Origin: Desulfobotulus pelophilus
GTDB taxonomy: Bacteria; Desulfobacterota; Desulfobacteria; Desulfobacterales; ASO4-4
NCBI RefSeq assembly: GCF_026155325.1
Contig: NZ_JAPFPW010000007.1
Coordinates: 1-64,000 of the forward strand
Direction: 5' to 3'
Length of the DNA: 64,000 bases
Part shown: positions 36,191 through 44,568 of the stretch, piece after piece
Numbering within the stretch: the first letter of the stretch is position 1
Layout: every line of letters starts with the position of its first letter
Translations under genes and position numbers: made by a program
The notes under the pieces: model-generated
The model's input: the letters and a program-made list of their open reading frames with translations, nothing else
Told to the model about the DNA's origin: nothing
Databases searched by the model: none

Positions 36191-36218
36191 AAAAAAGCCG
36201 GCGGTTTCCCCGCCGGCT
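36191..36218 (-). terminator. Intrinsic terminator of the FlrA-like gene
   Basis: A 9-bp GC-rich perfect stem (36196-36204 with 36210-36218) with a 5-base loop is followed on the minus strand by a T run. It lies about 140 bp beyond the activator stop. Confidence 0.85.
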
Positions 36219-36359
36219 CCGTGTCAGAATTCCAACACTCCTGCCAAAATAAACCAACGGGCTGATCACCCCATCGGCAGACAGTATCCAAAACGTTTGC
36301 TTATAAACCACCGGGGTTTTCATTCAGGCTCTCCGGCCTGCCCCACCGTACCATCGGCC

Positions 36360-37418
36360 CTAAAACAGATCCAGATCCGGTGACAGGGGTTCTTCCCGGA
36401 CTATTTTCAGCTTTTTGATTTTTTCCACCAGTGTCGTACGATTCATTTTCAGCAGGGCAGCGGCTTTGGCCTTCACCCAGTCACAACGGTTCAACGCTTC
36501 AATGATGAGCGTTTTCTGATAAAGATCAACAGCCTCCGTAAAGCCCATTCCATTATGAAGCGGATTGAGAGCCAGCACACGCTCCGGCGTGCGGATGCCC
36601 CGTACCGACTCCGGCAGCTCATCCTCTCCGATAAGGGAATCCTCACTCATGACAGCCATCCGCTCCATCATATTTTCCAGCTCGCGGATATTACCGGGCC
36701 ACTCATAAGCCAACAGCAGATCCTGTGCGGCATCAGTAAAACGCTTCGTACCCTCCTCAAAACGGGCCGCCAGGCGTTCGAGGAAATAACGGCTTAAAAG
36801 AGGAATATCCTCCTTACGTTCCCGCAGGGGTGGCACCTTGATGGGAATAACGTTAAGACGGTAGTAAAGATCTTCACGGAAAGCACCCGTTCCAATGGCC
36901 GTAACAAGATCCCTGTGAGTGGCTGACAGCACCCGTATATTGACACGAACGGACTGACCGCCTCCCACACGCTCAAAGGTCTGCTCCTGAATGGCCCGAA
37001 GCAGCTTCACCTGAAGACCGGGACTCATATCACCGATCTCATCAAGAAAAATAGTGCCGCCATCAGCCATTTCAAAGCGTCCCATGCGGCTCCGGTGAGC
37101 CCCTGTAAACGCCCCTTTCTCGTGGCCGAAAAGCTCTGACTCCAGTAACTCACCGGGAATGGCACCACAATTAATAATGACCATAGGCCCGTTGCGGCGC
37201 GGGCTGAGTGCATGGATGGCCCGCGCAATCAGCTCTTTACCCGTTCCGGATTCTCCGGTAATCAACACAGAGCTGTCCGTTGCCGCCACCTTTCGGATAG
37301 TCTGGAAAACTTTCTGCATACGGGTACTCTGCCCAACCAGCCCCATGAAGGCCGGGAAATCCTCTCCTGTCCCCGTATCTTTTGATATCAATTCGTTCTG
37401 TATCACTTCCAGACCCAT
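36360..37418 (-). CDS. Sigma-54 activator without receiver (FlrA/FleQ-like)
   Basis: The 352-residue protein has a short N-terminus, an AAA+ sigma-54 interaction domain (about 25-255) with GESGTGKE at 55-62, GAFTGA at 102-107 and DEIGDM, and a Fis-type helix-turn-helix near the end ([20 protein letters not shown]). There is no receiver or other sensor domain. Position next to cheY and between flagellar operons suggests a flagellar master activator like FlrA/FleQ, probably held in check by FlhG. That target assignment is inference. Confidence 0.87.
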   Translation of the reverse strand: MGLEVIQNELISKDTGTGEDFPAFMGLVGQSTRMQKVFQTIRKVAATDSSVLITGESGTGKELIARAIHALSPRRNGPMVIINCGAIPGELLESELFGHEKGAFTGAHRSRMGRFEMADGGTIFLDEIGDMSPGLQVKLLRAIQEQTFERVGGGQSVRVNIRVLSATHRDLVTAIGTGAFREDLYYRLNVIPIKVPPLRERKEDIPLLSRYFLERLAARFEEGTKRFTDAAQDLLLAYEWPGNIRELENMMERMAVMSEDSLIGEDELPESVRGIRTPERVLALNPLHNGMGFTEAVDLYQKTLIIEALNRCDWVKAKAAALLKMNRTTLVEKIKKLKIVREEPLSPDLDLF

Positions 37419-37497
37419 CGAATATCCGTTCCACTTTTAAATTCCTGTTGCCAACCATCCGTTTTCTGACAGAATTCTACCCCTGTTCTTCATCCCT

Positions 37498-37875
37498 CTA
37501 CTTTACCAGAACTTTCTCTATCTTCTCCGCAATGGCTTCTGCCGTAAACGGCTTTACCACATAATTGGAAACCCCTGCCTGCACAGCTTCCACCACATTC
37601 TGTTTCTGCGCCTCTGCCGTTACCATGAGAAAGGGTATGTTTTTGTAGTCATCCATGGCACGTACAGCTTTCAGCAGCTCAAGGCCAGACATCTTGGGCA
37701 TGTTCCAGTCCGAAATAATCAGGTCGAAGTGACCTTTTTTCAACTCTTCAAGAGCCGTGGTTCCGTCATCAGCTTCCGTAATATTTGTAAAACCAAGCTG
37801 CTTAAGAATATTTTTAAGAATACGTCGCATGGTCGCAAAATCATCGACACAAAGAATTTTGATGGAAGTATCCAT
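37498..37875 (-). CDS. cheY: Chemotaxis response regulator CheY
   Basis: The 125-residue stand-alone receiver has the full active site: Asp 11 and Asp 12, phospho-acceptor Asp 56 (ISDWNMPKMSG), Thr 86 (MVTAEAQ) and Lys 108 (YVVKPF). These positions match E. coli CheY. Phospho-CheY should bind the FliM N-terminus and change rotation. It lies between the cheX gene and the FlrA-like gene. Confidence 0.94.
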   Translation of the reverse strand: MDTSIKILCVDDFATMRRILKNILKQLGFTNITEADDGTTALEELKKGHFDLIISDWNMPKMSGLELLKAVRAMDDYKNIPFLMVTAEAQKQNVVEAVQAGVSNYVVKPFTAEAIAEKIEKVLVK

Positions 37876-37915
37876 GAGGGAAAAACTCCTTTGATTTCCT
37901 GATTAAAGGTTAGTC

Positions 37916-38377
37916 CTATCGCTCAAGACAGACCTCTATGGTAAACTGTCCCCCTTCTGTTGTGAAAGGGATCGCGATCTTCGGACCTTCCGTATAATGG
38001 GTAATGGTATGGTTTTTACCACTTACCACCGAAGGAATGGCAGCCTCAAACACCTTTCCAAGGCCCTCCAGCTCCCGGCGGGCCTGCCCGGAAATCATGT
38101 TGGTAATCTCGCCCACCGCATCTGCCACCTCATTGTTCAGCTCCGTCATCGGTTCCCCAAACATATTGGAAACAACCTTCAAAATGGAACCTTCATCAAA
38201 GGTTACAGCAATGGTGCCATTGGCAGCACCCGTGAGGCCAATAATTCCCGTCACATCCCCCCTGGCCACATCCTCTTTTTTCAAAAAAGGTTTCCCCGGT
38301 TTTGACTTAACAAAGGCCATGGTTTCCAGAACATTAATGGTTGCGTTAATAAAAGGGTTGATCAGTGTTGCATCCAT
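37916..38377 (-). CDS. cheX: CheX-type CheY phosphatase
   Basis: The 153-residue protein is of the CheC/CheX phosphatase family. It has one copy of the catalytic E-x-x-N motif (Glu 90 and Asn 93 in EITNMISGQARREL), which matches CheX rather than CheC with two. It begins DATLINPFINATINVLETMA, a common CheX start. It lies 40 bp upstream of cheY, the expected substrate. Confidence 0.88.
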   Translation of the reverse strand: MDATLINPFINATINVLETMAFVKSKPGKPFLKKEDVARGDVTGIIGLTGAANGTIAVTFDEGSILKVVSNMFGEPMTELNNEVADAVGEITNMISGQARRELEGLGKVFEAAIPSVVSGKNHTITHYTEGPKIAIPFTTEGGQFTIEVCLER

Positions 38378-38561
38378 GCAGGATATCCTCTCTGATACAT
38401 TTTTCTATCCATATAAACAGTCCCTGACTACCAATCAGAGTGTTGTCTGCTACCTTGAACCTGCCGCAGAAAAGAAATGCCGCACGGGCACAATATCCTT
38501 ACTACGAATACGCCTTTCCACCAAATTCATCCTGATCTGACGCCCGTTGTTGTGCTTTATT

Positions 38562-38915
38562 TTATAAAGATCCATCATCACTATTATAAAGTACCACATT
38601 ACGTAAATGGGTAAAGGTTTCAAGATCCATTTCAAAAAACTCCACCCCCACCCCACCGGGTACCAACCGTGCAACCCTGCCTTTCATACAAAGATGAATG
38701 GGATCTTCCATGCCGGAAAGCAGCACCTCAACACGGCACTCCATACCTTCGGACAAAAGAACGTCCGTAGCAAGAAAAACGCCCTTCTGGCTCAGATCCC
38801 TGGAATTACCCACCACACGGATTTCATGCTCTCCCGCCTGAAGACGGACCTCGGTCTCGAAGGGTACGCGCTTCATCCGCCGCCTTTCGTCTCCATCTTC
38901 CCTTCTCTCCTCCAT
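38562..38915 (-). CDS. PilZ-domain c-di-GMP receptor
   Basis: The 117-residue product has an arginine-rich N-terminus (ERRRMKR) and the DLSQKG motif, which together form the c-di-GMP binding site of PilZ domains. ATG 38915 has GGAGG four bases upstream. The nearby HD-GYP regulator suggests it senses the c-di-GMP level for motility. Its mode of action is unknown. Confidence 0.85.
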   Translation of the reverse strand: MEERREDGDERRRMKRVPFETEVRLQAGEHEIRVVGNSRDLSQKGVFLATDVLLSEGMECRVEVLLSGMEDPIHLCMKGRVARLVPGGVGVEFFEMDLETFTHLRNVVLYNSDDGSL

Positions 38916-39132
38916 ACGGCCTCCTCCATGGAAAATCCTTATGCTGCCCAAACCCACGCCATTCATTGCAAAAAAGGAGCTGTTCAGCCATTCCATGCTG
39001 AATATGCATGCTTTTGAAATTCTTACAGACAAAGAGATGGAGAAACTGCGCTGTCAAAGCGTTCACCCCTCTCTGCCCTATTCAAAAGGGGAAAAGGTGC
39101 CAGAAACAAACCTCACCGCATTCTTCACGGCT

Positions 39133-40641
39133 TCAGCCAAGAAGACCTTCCGCTCCCATCTGCAGAAAAACATCCAAAACTTCAGGGTCAAACTGTTTCC
39201 CCCGGGCCTGTCGCATGATAGAAAAAATTTCCTTTTCCGGCAGCCGCCTTCGGTAGGCCCGGTCCGAAGCCATGGCATCATAGGCATCCGCCACACTGAG
39301 GATTCTTGCCAGAAAAGGGATTTCCTGACCGGCAAGACCCTTGGGATATCCACCGCCATCGTAACGTTCATGATGGTAGAGAATGATTTCCTGCTCCCGG
39401 CTCCAGAGCCCCAGTTTACCCACAATGCCTGCTCCAATGGCAGGATGTTCCTTGATCGCCTCATACTCATCGTCCGTGAGACGACCGGGCTTCAGCAGAA
39501 CATCATCCCGTACGCCAATTTTACCGATATCATGCAGCCTGCCCGCAAAAAGAAGGACATCCAGCGATTCCGCATCCAGCCCCATCCTCTGCCCAAGGGC
39601 AACGGCCAGATCCGCTACCCGATTGGAATGCTGATGCGTATAGGAGTCTTTGGCCTCAATGGCAGAAACAAAGGCATACAGAGTCCCAAAAAGATTCTCG
39701 TAAATATTTTCGTAAAGAGCCAGATTCTCTATGGCGTGGGCGGCATGCCCGGCCATGACGCTGGCATAAAAAAGATCTTTATCCGAAAAACGACCGTCTG
39801 CTTTTTCCCGTACCGCATACAGGAGCCCGAATACCTTTTCCCGGATTTTAAGGGGTACAATCATGGCAGAACCCACACCCGCAGCCAGGCTGTGGCCAAC
39901 TGGATTCACAGGCATCAGAAAAGGCAGCCCGTCCGTGGCCACTTCCTTCAGAAGTTCCGCCAACCTGGAATCCGGCCCGCCAGTGCCGGGCAGGGCACCG
40001 GAAACAGCGGCCACTTCCCGCGGTGCCGGCAAAAGGTCGTTGACAACATAAAACCATGCAGAGCTGGCCGAACAAAGCTCCTGGGCCATATCCACAAGCC
40101 TGCGGAAAACATCACCGCTTTCCGGCACAAGGGTAAAGGCCCCCATAATCCGGTTCAAAACCCCCAGTTCGGTGACCCTCGCCTTCAGGTCTCTGTTCAG
40201 TTTTTCAAGCTTATTTTTACGGGCCACCTCCTCTTTAAGAAGGAGATTCTCCACAAACAGCCTGCGCTCCCTGAGAACCCTTTTCACACAAAGATCCATC
40301 TGGTTGAGATTCACCGGCTTAATCAGAAAATCGACAACTCCGTTCTTCAGGGTCCGAATGGTATTTTCCAGAGAGGGGTAACCCGTCATGACAATCACAG
40401 GCAGGGTGTTATCCATATTCCGGATGTGTTCTGCCAGCTCCAGACCATCCATTCCCGGCATATTGATATCCGTAAAACAGCAATCTACAGGTTCTTTACC
40501 TAGAATATCAAGGGCTTGCATCCCATTTTCCGCCGTAAGGACCCGATATCCCTTATGCTGAAAATATTCCTGAGCAATCTCAAGAATACTGGTTTCATCG
40601 TCCACAAAAAGAATGGTCCCCGCCACAGCCTCTTTTTTCAT
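39133..40641 (-). CDS. Response regulator with GAF and HD-GYP domains
   Basis: The 502-residue protein has a receiver (about 9-125, phospho-acceptor Asp 58 in CCFTDINMPGMDG), a coiled linker (130-165), a GAF-like domain (about 165-320) and an HD-GYP domain (about 325-500) with HQHSNR, HDIGKIG, HHERYDGGGYP and DAYDAM. HD-GYP enzymes degrade c-di-GMP, so it is probably a signal-controlled phosphodiesterase. It is upstream of the PilZ and chemotaxis genes on the same strand. Confidence 0.92.
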   Translation of the reverse strand: MKKEAVAGTILFVDDETSILEIAQEYFQHKGYRVLTAENGMQALDILGKEPVDCCFTDINMPGMDGLELAEHIRNMDNTLPVIVMTGYPSLENTIRTLKNGVVDFLIKPVNLNQMDLCVKRVLRERRLFVENLLLKEEVARKNKLEKLNRDLKARVTELGVLNRIMGAFTLVPESGDVFRRLVDMAQELCSASSAWFYVVNDLLPAPREVAAVSGALPGTGGPDSRLAELLKEVATDGLPFLMPVNPVGHSLAAGVGSAMIVPLKIREKVFGLLYAVREKADGRFSDKDLFYASVMAGHAAHAIENLALYENIYENLFGTLYAFVSAIEAKDSYTHQHSNRVADLAVALGQRMGLDAESLDVLLFAGRLHDIGKIGVRDDVLLKPGRLTDDEYEAIKEHPAIGAGIVGKLGLWSREQEIILYHHERYDGGGYPKGLAGQEIPFLARILSVADAYDAMASDRAYRRRLPEKEIFSIMRQARGKQFDPEVLDVFLQMGAEGLLG

Positions 40642-41083
40642 GCCTTCGGCCCCACACGCACCCCCGGAGATTCCAGATCCACCAGCCCCGCCATGCCGCT
40701 CAATACCGTCACCCTACCCTGTGACAAAATTATGACAGACCATGAAGATAGTGAAAGTATCCACTGAAAACCTTAATTTTTCAAGATAAAACATACATTA
40801 TCATCTGCTTCGGACCCAAAGCCATCAAGGAAGCGGACTTCTGCATCCTGCTATCTGTCACGGTATTCGGCCTGCGCAACAGGCTTCCTTTTCCGAACCG
40901 GTGAAAAGCCATTGTCTTTCACCCCCAAAATCCCTAGGGTACGAGTACAAAATGTTCCTGTGGCCCAGGGAAGGGAAGAGACACCTTTCATCGGGAATGG
41001 TTTCAGAACTGATCTGCGGTTATAATGGCAGGGTTTTCGGGCCCGGGAAATCCTTTGATTCCAGTGCAGGTTTTTACTCTATC
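40642..41083. other. Intergenic region, no gene recognised
   Basis: About 440 bp between the divergent HD-GYP and helicase genes. Open frames here read like non-coding sequence. No clear promoter or structured RNA was found. Confidence 0.5.
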
Positions 41084-42541
41084 ATGCCGAACACATCCTT
41101 TTCAACCGGGAATCCTTTGAAACTCCCATTGCTCCGCTTACGCCATGACCTGGAGGTACGGCATCTCCCCCCCCACCTTGAGGAGGAGGTTCGCCAGACC
41201 CTCAGTCTCGAAAATCCCAAATGGCTGGAGAACCAGCGCATGGGCCGGTGGAACGGAAATACTCCCAGGCACCTTGTCTTCTATTCAGAAACAGAAAATG
41301 GAATATTCACCCTGCCACGGGGGTACACACGCCGTCTTATGCTGCTACTCCGGAATCACGGGCTGCCGTGGACGCTGGAGGATCACCGGCTTTCCCTACC
41401 GGAAATACCCTTTCGTTTTTGCGCAAATCTGAAAGATTTTCAGAAACAGGCTGTCCTGGCCATGGCATCCAAAGAATTCGGTACCCTCAATGCCCCCACA
41501 GGAGCCGGAAAAACGGTCATGGCCCTGGCTCTTGTGGCCAGACGCCGCCAACCGGCTCTGATTGTGGTGCACACACGGGAACTGGCCCTGCAATGGGTAG
41601 CACGGATCCAGGAATTCCTGGGTATTCCCGAAGAGGAAATCGGCATGGTTGGCGCAGGCCGTACCAGACCGGGCCAGGCCATCACCGTGGCTCTGGTCCA
41701 GAGTCTTGTCAAAAATCATAGGGAACTTGTACACCGTATCGGTCACATTATTGTGGATGAATGCCACCGAACTCCCTCCAAAACCTTCACCCAGGCCGTA
41801 TCTGTCTTCCCCGCACGCTACTGTCTCGGACTGTCAGCCACTCTTTTCCGCAGGGATAAGCTGTCACCACTGATCTTCTGGTATCTCGGAGATGTCCACC
41901 ATGCCGTGGATCAGAAAAAGCTCATCCGGGGTGGACATATTCTTTCTGCAGAAATTCAGTTCCGGAAAACGGCATTCAAACCCTTTCATGACCCCGTAAC
42001 GGCCTATACAAAAATGATGAGGGAACTGATCAGTGATGCCGGAAGAAACCGCCTCATCGTTGAAGATGTGGCCCACCAGTGCCGCATGCAGGCCGAAGGA
42101 GTCATGCTGGTACTGTCCGACCGCCGCCAGCACTGTGAAATCCTCCATGGCATGCTCCGATACGGCCATAAAATTCAGGCAGCCCTGCTGACAGGCAGCC
42201 TGAAAAACTCCGAAAGAAAAAAGGTCACAGAAGCCCTTGAAGCCGGAGAAGTCAAAGTTCTTGTGGCCACAGGCCAGCTCATCGGTGAAGGCTTTGACTG
42301 CAGAGATCTGTCCACCCTCTTTCTGGCAACCCCCATACGCTTTTCCGGCCGCCTTCTCCAGTACCTGGGCCGAATTCTACGACCCTCGGGCAATCAGAAA
42401 AAAGCCCGTGTCTTTGATTACGTGGATGTCCATGTGGATGTACTGGCCACCATGGCCCGTCACCGCCTTCATGCATACGGAGAAACCCAGAACAAATCAG
42501 GGCTTGACGCGATATTACCAGAATATAATTCTTTCCATTAA
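41084..42541 (+). CDS. DEAD/DEAH-box superfamily 2 helicase
   Basis: The product (485 residues from ATG 41084) has helicase motif I (NAPTGAGKTVMALAL), motif II (VDECHRT), motif III (LSATLF) and motif VI (YLGRILRPSG), plus the C-terminal helicase domain. It resembles RadD/UvsW-like SF2 proteins that remodel DNA or RNA; the substrate is unknown. The start is uncertain: the frame is open back to GTG 40901, but no ribosome site was found for any start, and sequence before 41,084 does not look coding. It has no link to flagellar genes. Confidence 0.85.
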   Translation: MPNTSFSTGNPLKLPLLRLRHDLEVRHLPPHLEEEVRQTLSLENPKWLENQRMGRWNGNTPRHLVFYSETENGIFTLPRGYTRRLMLLLRNHGLPWTLEDHRLSLPEIPFRFCANLKDFQKQAVLAMASKEFGTLNAPTGAGKTVMALALVARRRQPALIVVHTRELALQWVARIQEFLGIPEEEIGMVGAGRTRPGQAITVALVQSLVKNHRELVHRIGHIIVDECHRTPSKTFTQAVSVFPARYCLGLSATLFRRDKLSPLIFWYLGDVHHAVDQKKLIRGGHILSAEIQFRKTAFKPFHDPVTAYTKMMRELISDAGRNRLIVEDVAHQCRMQAEGVMLVLSDRRQHCEILHGMLRYGHKIQAALLTGSLKNSERKKVTEALEAGEVKVLVATGQLIGEGFDCRDLSTLFLATPIRFSGRLLQYLGRILRPSGNQKKARVFDYVDVHVDVLATMARHRLHAYGETQNKSGLDAILPEYNSFH

Positions 42542-42562
42542 GCCGCTACATAAATTTTATTC

Positions 42563-42590
42563 TTGACCCGCCCGAAATACCCACTATAGT
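42563..42590 (+). promoter_or_regulatory. Sigma-70 promoter of the Lrp-lysA genes
   Basis: TTGACC (42563-42568) and TATAGT (42585-42590) are 16 bp apart, about 75 bp before the Lrp ATG. Each hexamer matches five of six bases. Confidence 0.7.
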
Positions 42591-42665
42591 ATCCCTACAG
42601 TTACCCCACCTCCATCCCAGGCGGGACCGGATGGTACCCTTCCAACCCTCCTTGAACGAGACACC

Positions 42666-43130
42666 ATGATTGATGACATCAGCCTGCAGATTCTTTCCAT
42701 ACTTCAGGAAAAAGCCAGGATTCCCAATGTGGAAGTCGCCCGGCAGGTGGGTCTTGCCCCTTCCGCTGTTCTGGAACGCATCCGTAAACTGGAAAAACAG
42801 GGTATTATTGACGGCTATGAAGTCCGCCTCAACCCGGAAAAACTTCACAGGGATCTCGTAGCCTTCCTCCAGATTACCCTTGACCGGCCCGAAGCCTGTA
42901 CCAGCGTGGCAGAAGCACTCTCAGCGCTGCCCGACACCCAGGAAGTACACTATATTACCGGTAACGATGCCTTTCTGGTGAAACTGCGCAGCTCTTCTGT
43001 AACAGAACTGCACCGCACCGTTCAGAAACACATTGCAGGACTGCCCGGAATTGCCCGTGTACACACCCATATTGCCCTGGCCACCCACAAGGAAAGCGCC
43101 AAGATTCCCCTGGATGCCATCATCCCCTGA
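42666..43130 (+). CDS. Lrp/AsnC-family transcriptional regulator
   Basis: The 154-residue protein has an N-terminal winged helix-turn-helix (about 1-60, ARIPNVEVARQVGLAPSAVL) and a C-terminal RAM/ligand-binding domain (about 68-145, VHYITGNDAFLVKL). Such proteins sense amino acids and form octamers. The neighbouring lysA-like gene, 55 bp downstream, is a likely target. Confidence 0.92.
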   Translation: MIDDISLQILSILQEKARIPNVEVARQVGLAPSAVLERIRKLEKQGIIDGYEVRLNPEKLHRDLVAFLQITLDRPEACTSVAEALSALPDTQEVHYITGNDAFLVKLRSSSVTELHRTVQKHIAGLPGIARVHTHIALATHKESAKIPLDAIIP

Positions 43131-43185
43131 AGCTGGCGGTATTTTCGCGCACTTCTGGTTTCATCAATAAGAAAGGACTGAATCC

Positions 43186-44445
43186 ATGCCCATGCCGTCC
43201 GCATTTCAAAACCGACTCTTCCCCAAACTCACTGACATAGCACAACATTTTGCAACACCCTTCCATATTTATGATGAAAAAGGGATTCTTGAAACGGGTG
43301 CCAGCCTGAAACAGCAATTCAGTAGCATACCCGGATTCCGGGAATACTTTGCCGTCAAAGCCCTGCCCAACCCCTCCATTCTGAAATTGATGCAATCCAT
43401 GGGCTTCGGCTTTGACTGCAGCTCCATTGCGGAACTGGCCCTTGCACGAAGCATCGGTGCAAGGGCAGAGGACATTCTTTTCACCTCAAACAACACATCG
43501 CCCGAAGACTTTTCCGCCGCACTGGCCGATGGCGGCTGCATCCTGAACCTTGATGACATCAGCCTGATTCCCAAGGTTCCGGAAATGCCCGAAACCATCT
43601 GTTTCCGCTACAATCCCGGACCAAGACGTACGGGCAATGCCATCATCGGCAATCCTGTGGAAGCCAAATACGGCATTACCCACGAACAGGTTATACCCGC
43701 GTACCAAATGGCCATGGAAAGAGGAGTCAAGCATTTTGGCCTGCATACCATGGTGGTTTCCAATGAACGGAACCATGCCTATATGGTGGAAACTGCCCGC
43801 ATGCTGCTAAGCCTTGCTGCCGACCTCCTGACCTCATTGGGCCTCCGGCTTTCTTTTCTCAATATCGGTGGTGGCCTAGGCATTCCCTACAGGCCGGAAG
43901 AGGATGCCCTGGATATTGCGTCCATGGGGGTGGAAATCACGGAGCTGTTTCGTGAGTTCAAAGAGAAACACGGCTACATGCCAGCCCTTCTCATGGAATC
44001 CGGCCGTTACATGACAGGCCCCCACGGCGTGCTGGTCACCCGGGCCATCAATCGCAAGGACACCTACCGACACTACGTCGGTGTGGATGCCTGCATGTCC
44101 GCCCTCATGCGGCCGGGCATGTACGGTGCCTATCATCACATCGAAGTGCTGAACAAACAAGCCTCTCCCCAGGACAAGCCTGTGGATGTGGTCGGCTCCC
44201 TATGCGAAAACAACGACAAGTTTGCCATACAGCGTCCTTTACCACCCATTGAAGAAGGAGATATTCTCATCATCCACGATACCGGTGCCCACGGCCATGC
44301 CATGGGCTTCAACTACAACGGTCAGCTCAGGCCCCAGGAACTGCTCCTGCGGCAGGACGGAAGCACCGCCCGGATACGGAGAAAAGAAACCCTGGACGAC
44401 TTGTTTGCCACTCTGCATTTTGAAGAAACCATACTCCGGCCCTGA
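43186..44445 (+). CDS. lysA: Diaminopimelate decarboxylase-type PLP enzyme
   Basis: The 419-residue enzyme is of alanine-racemase-fold type, as in LysA, which makes lysine from meso-diaminopimelate. The PLP lysine lies in YFAVKALPNPS, the phosphate-binding loop is NIGGGLGIPY, and ESGRYMTGPHGVLVTRA and CENNDKF are the substrate-side motifs. The usual HIGSQ motif is replaced by HTMVVS, so substrate preference could differ. AGGA lies eight bases before ATG 43186. It is the second gene of the Lrp unit. Confidence 0.85.
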   Translation: MPMPSAFQNRLFPKLTDIAQHFATPFHIYDEKGILETGASLKQQFSSIPGFREYFAVKALPNPSILKLMQSMGFGFDCSSIAELALARSIGARAEDILFTSNNTSPEDFSAALADGGCILNLDDISLIPKVPEMPETICFRYNPGPRRTGNAIIGNPVEAKYGITHEQVIPAYQMAMERGVKHFGLHTMVVSNERNHAYMVETARMLLSLAADLLTSLGLRLSFLNIGGGLGIPYRPEEDALDIASMGVEITELFREFKEKHGYMPALLMESGRYMTGPHGVLVTRAINRKDTYRHYVGVDACMSALMRPGMYGAYHHIEVLNKQASPQDKPVDVVGSLCENNDKFAIQRPLPPIEEGDILIIHDTGAHGHAMGFNYNGQLRPQELLLRQDGSTARIRRKETLDDLFATLHFEETILRP

Positions 44446-44506
44446 GCAGCCCCTTTATAAGCAGCCGCAAAACGAAAACCCTATGACGTGACCCTAACCA
44501 GAATCG

Positions 44507-44540
44507 AAAAGCCGACCCCCCACAAAGGGAGTCGGCTTTT
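44507..44540. terminator. Bidirectional terminator
   Basis: A 10-bp perfect stem, AAAAGCCGAC (44507-44516) with GTCGGCTTTT (44531-44540), has a C/G-rich loop and T runs on both sides. It lies between the convergent lysA and CoA-hydrolase genes. Confidence 0.9.
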
Positions 44541-44568
44541 GCATTCATACAGAATCAGCTGGCAGAAA

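Noticed and set aside
36042-36323. Minus-strand open frame of 93 codons
   Set aside because: It spans the intrinsic terminator at 36191-36218 and the sigma-54 promoter, so it is very unlikely to be coding.
38941-40503. Long plus-strand open frame (520 codons)
   Set aside because: It is antisense to the HD-GYP gene, which has clear domains; the plus-strand translation has no recognisable domain.
40901-41083. N-terminal extension of the helicase from GTG 40901
   Set aside because: The added residues do not look like protein and no ribosome site was found; the conserved region begins near 41,100.
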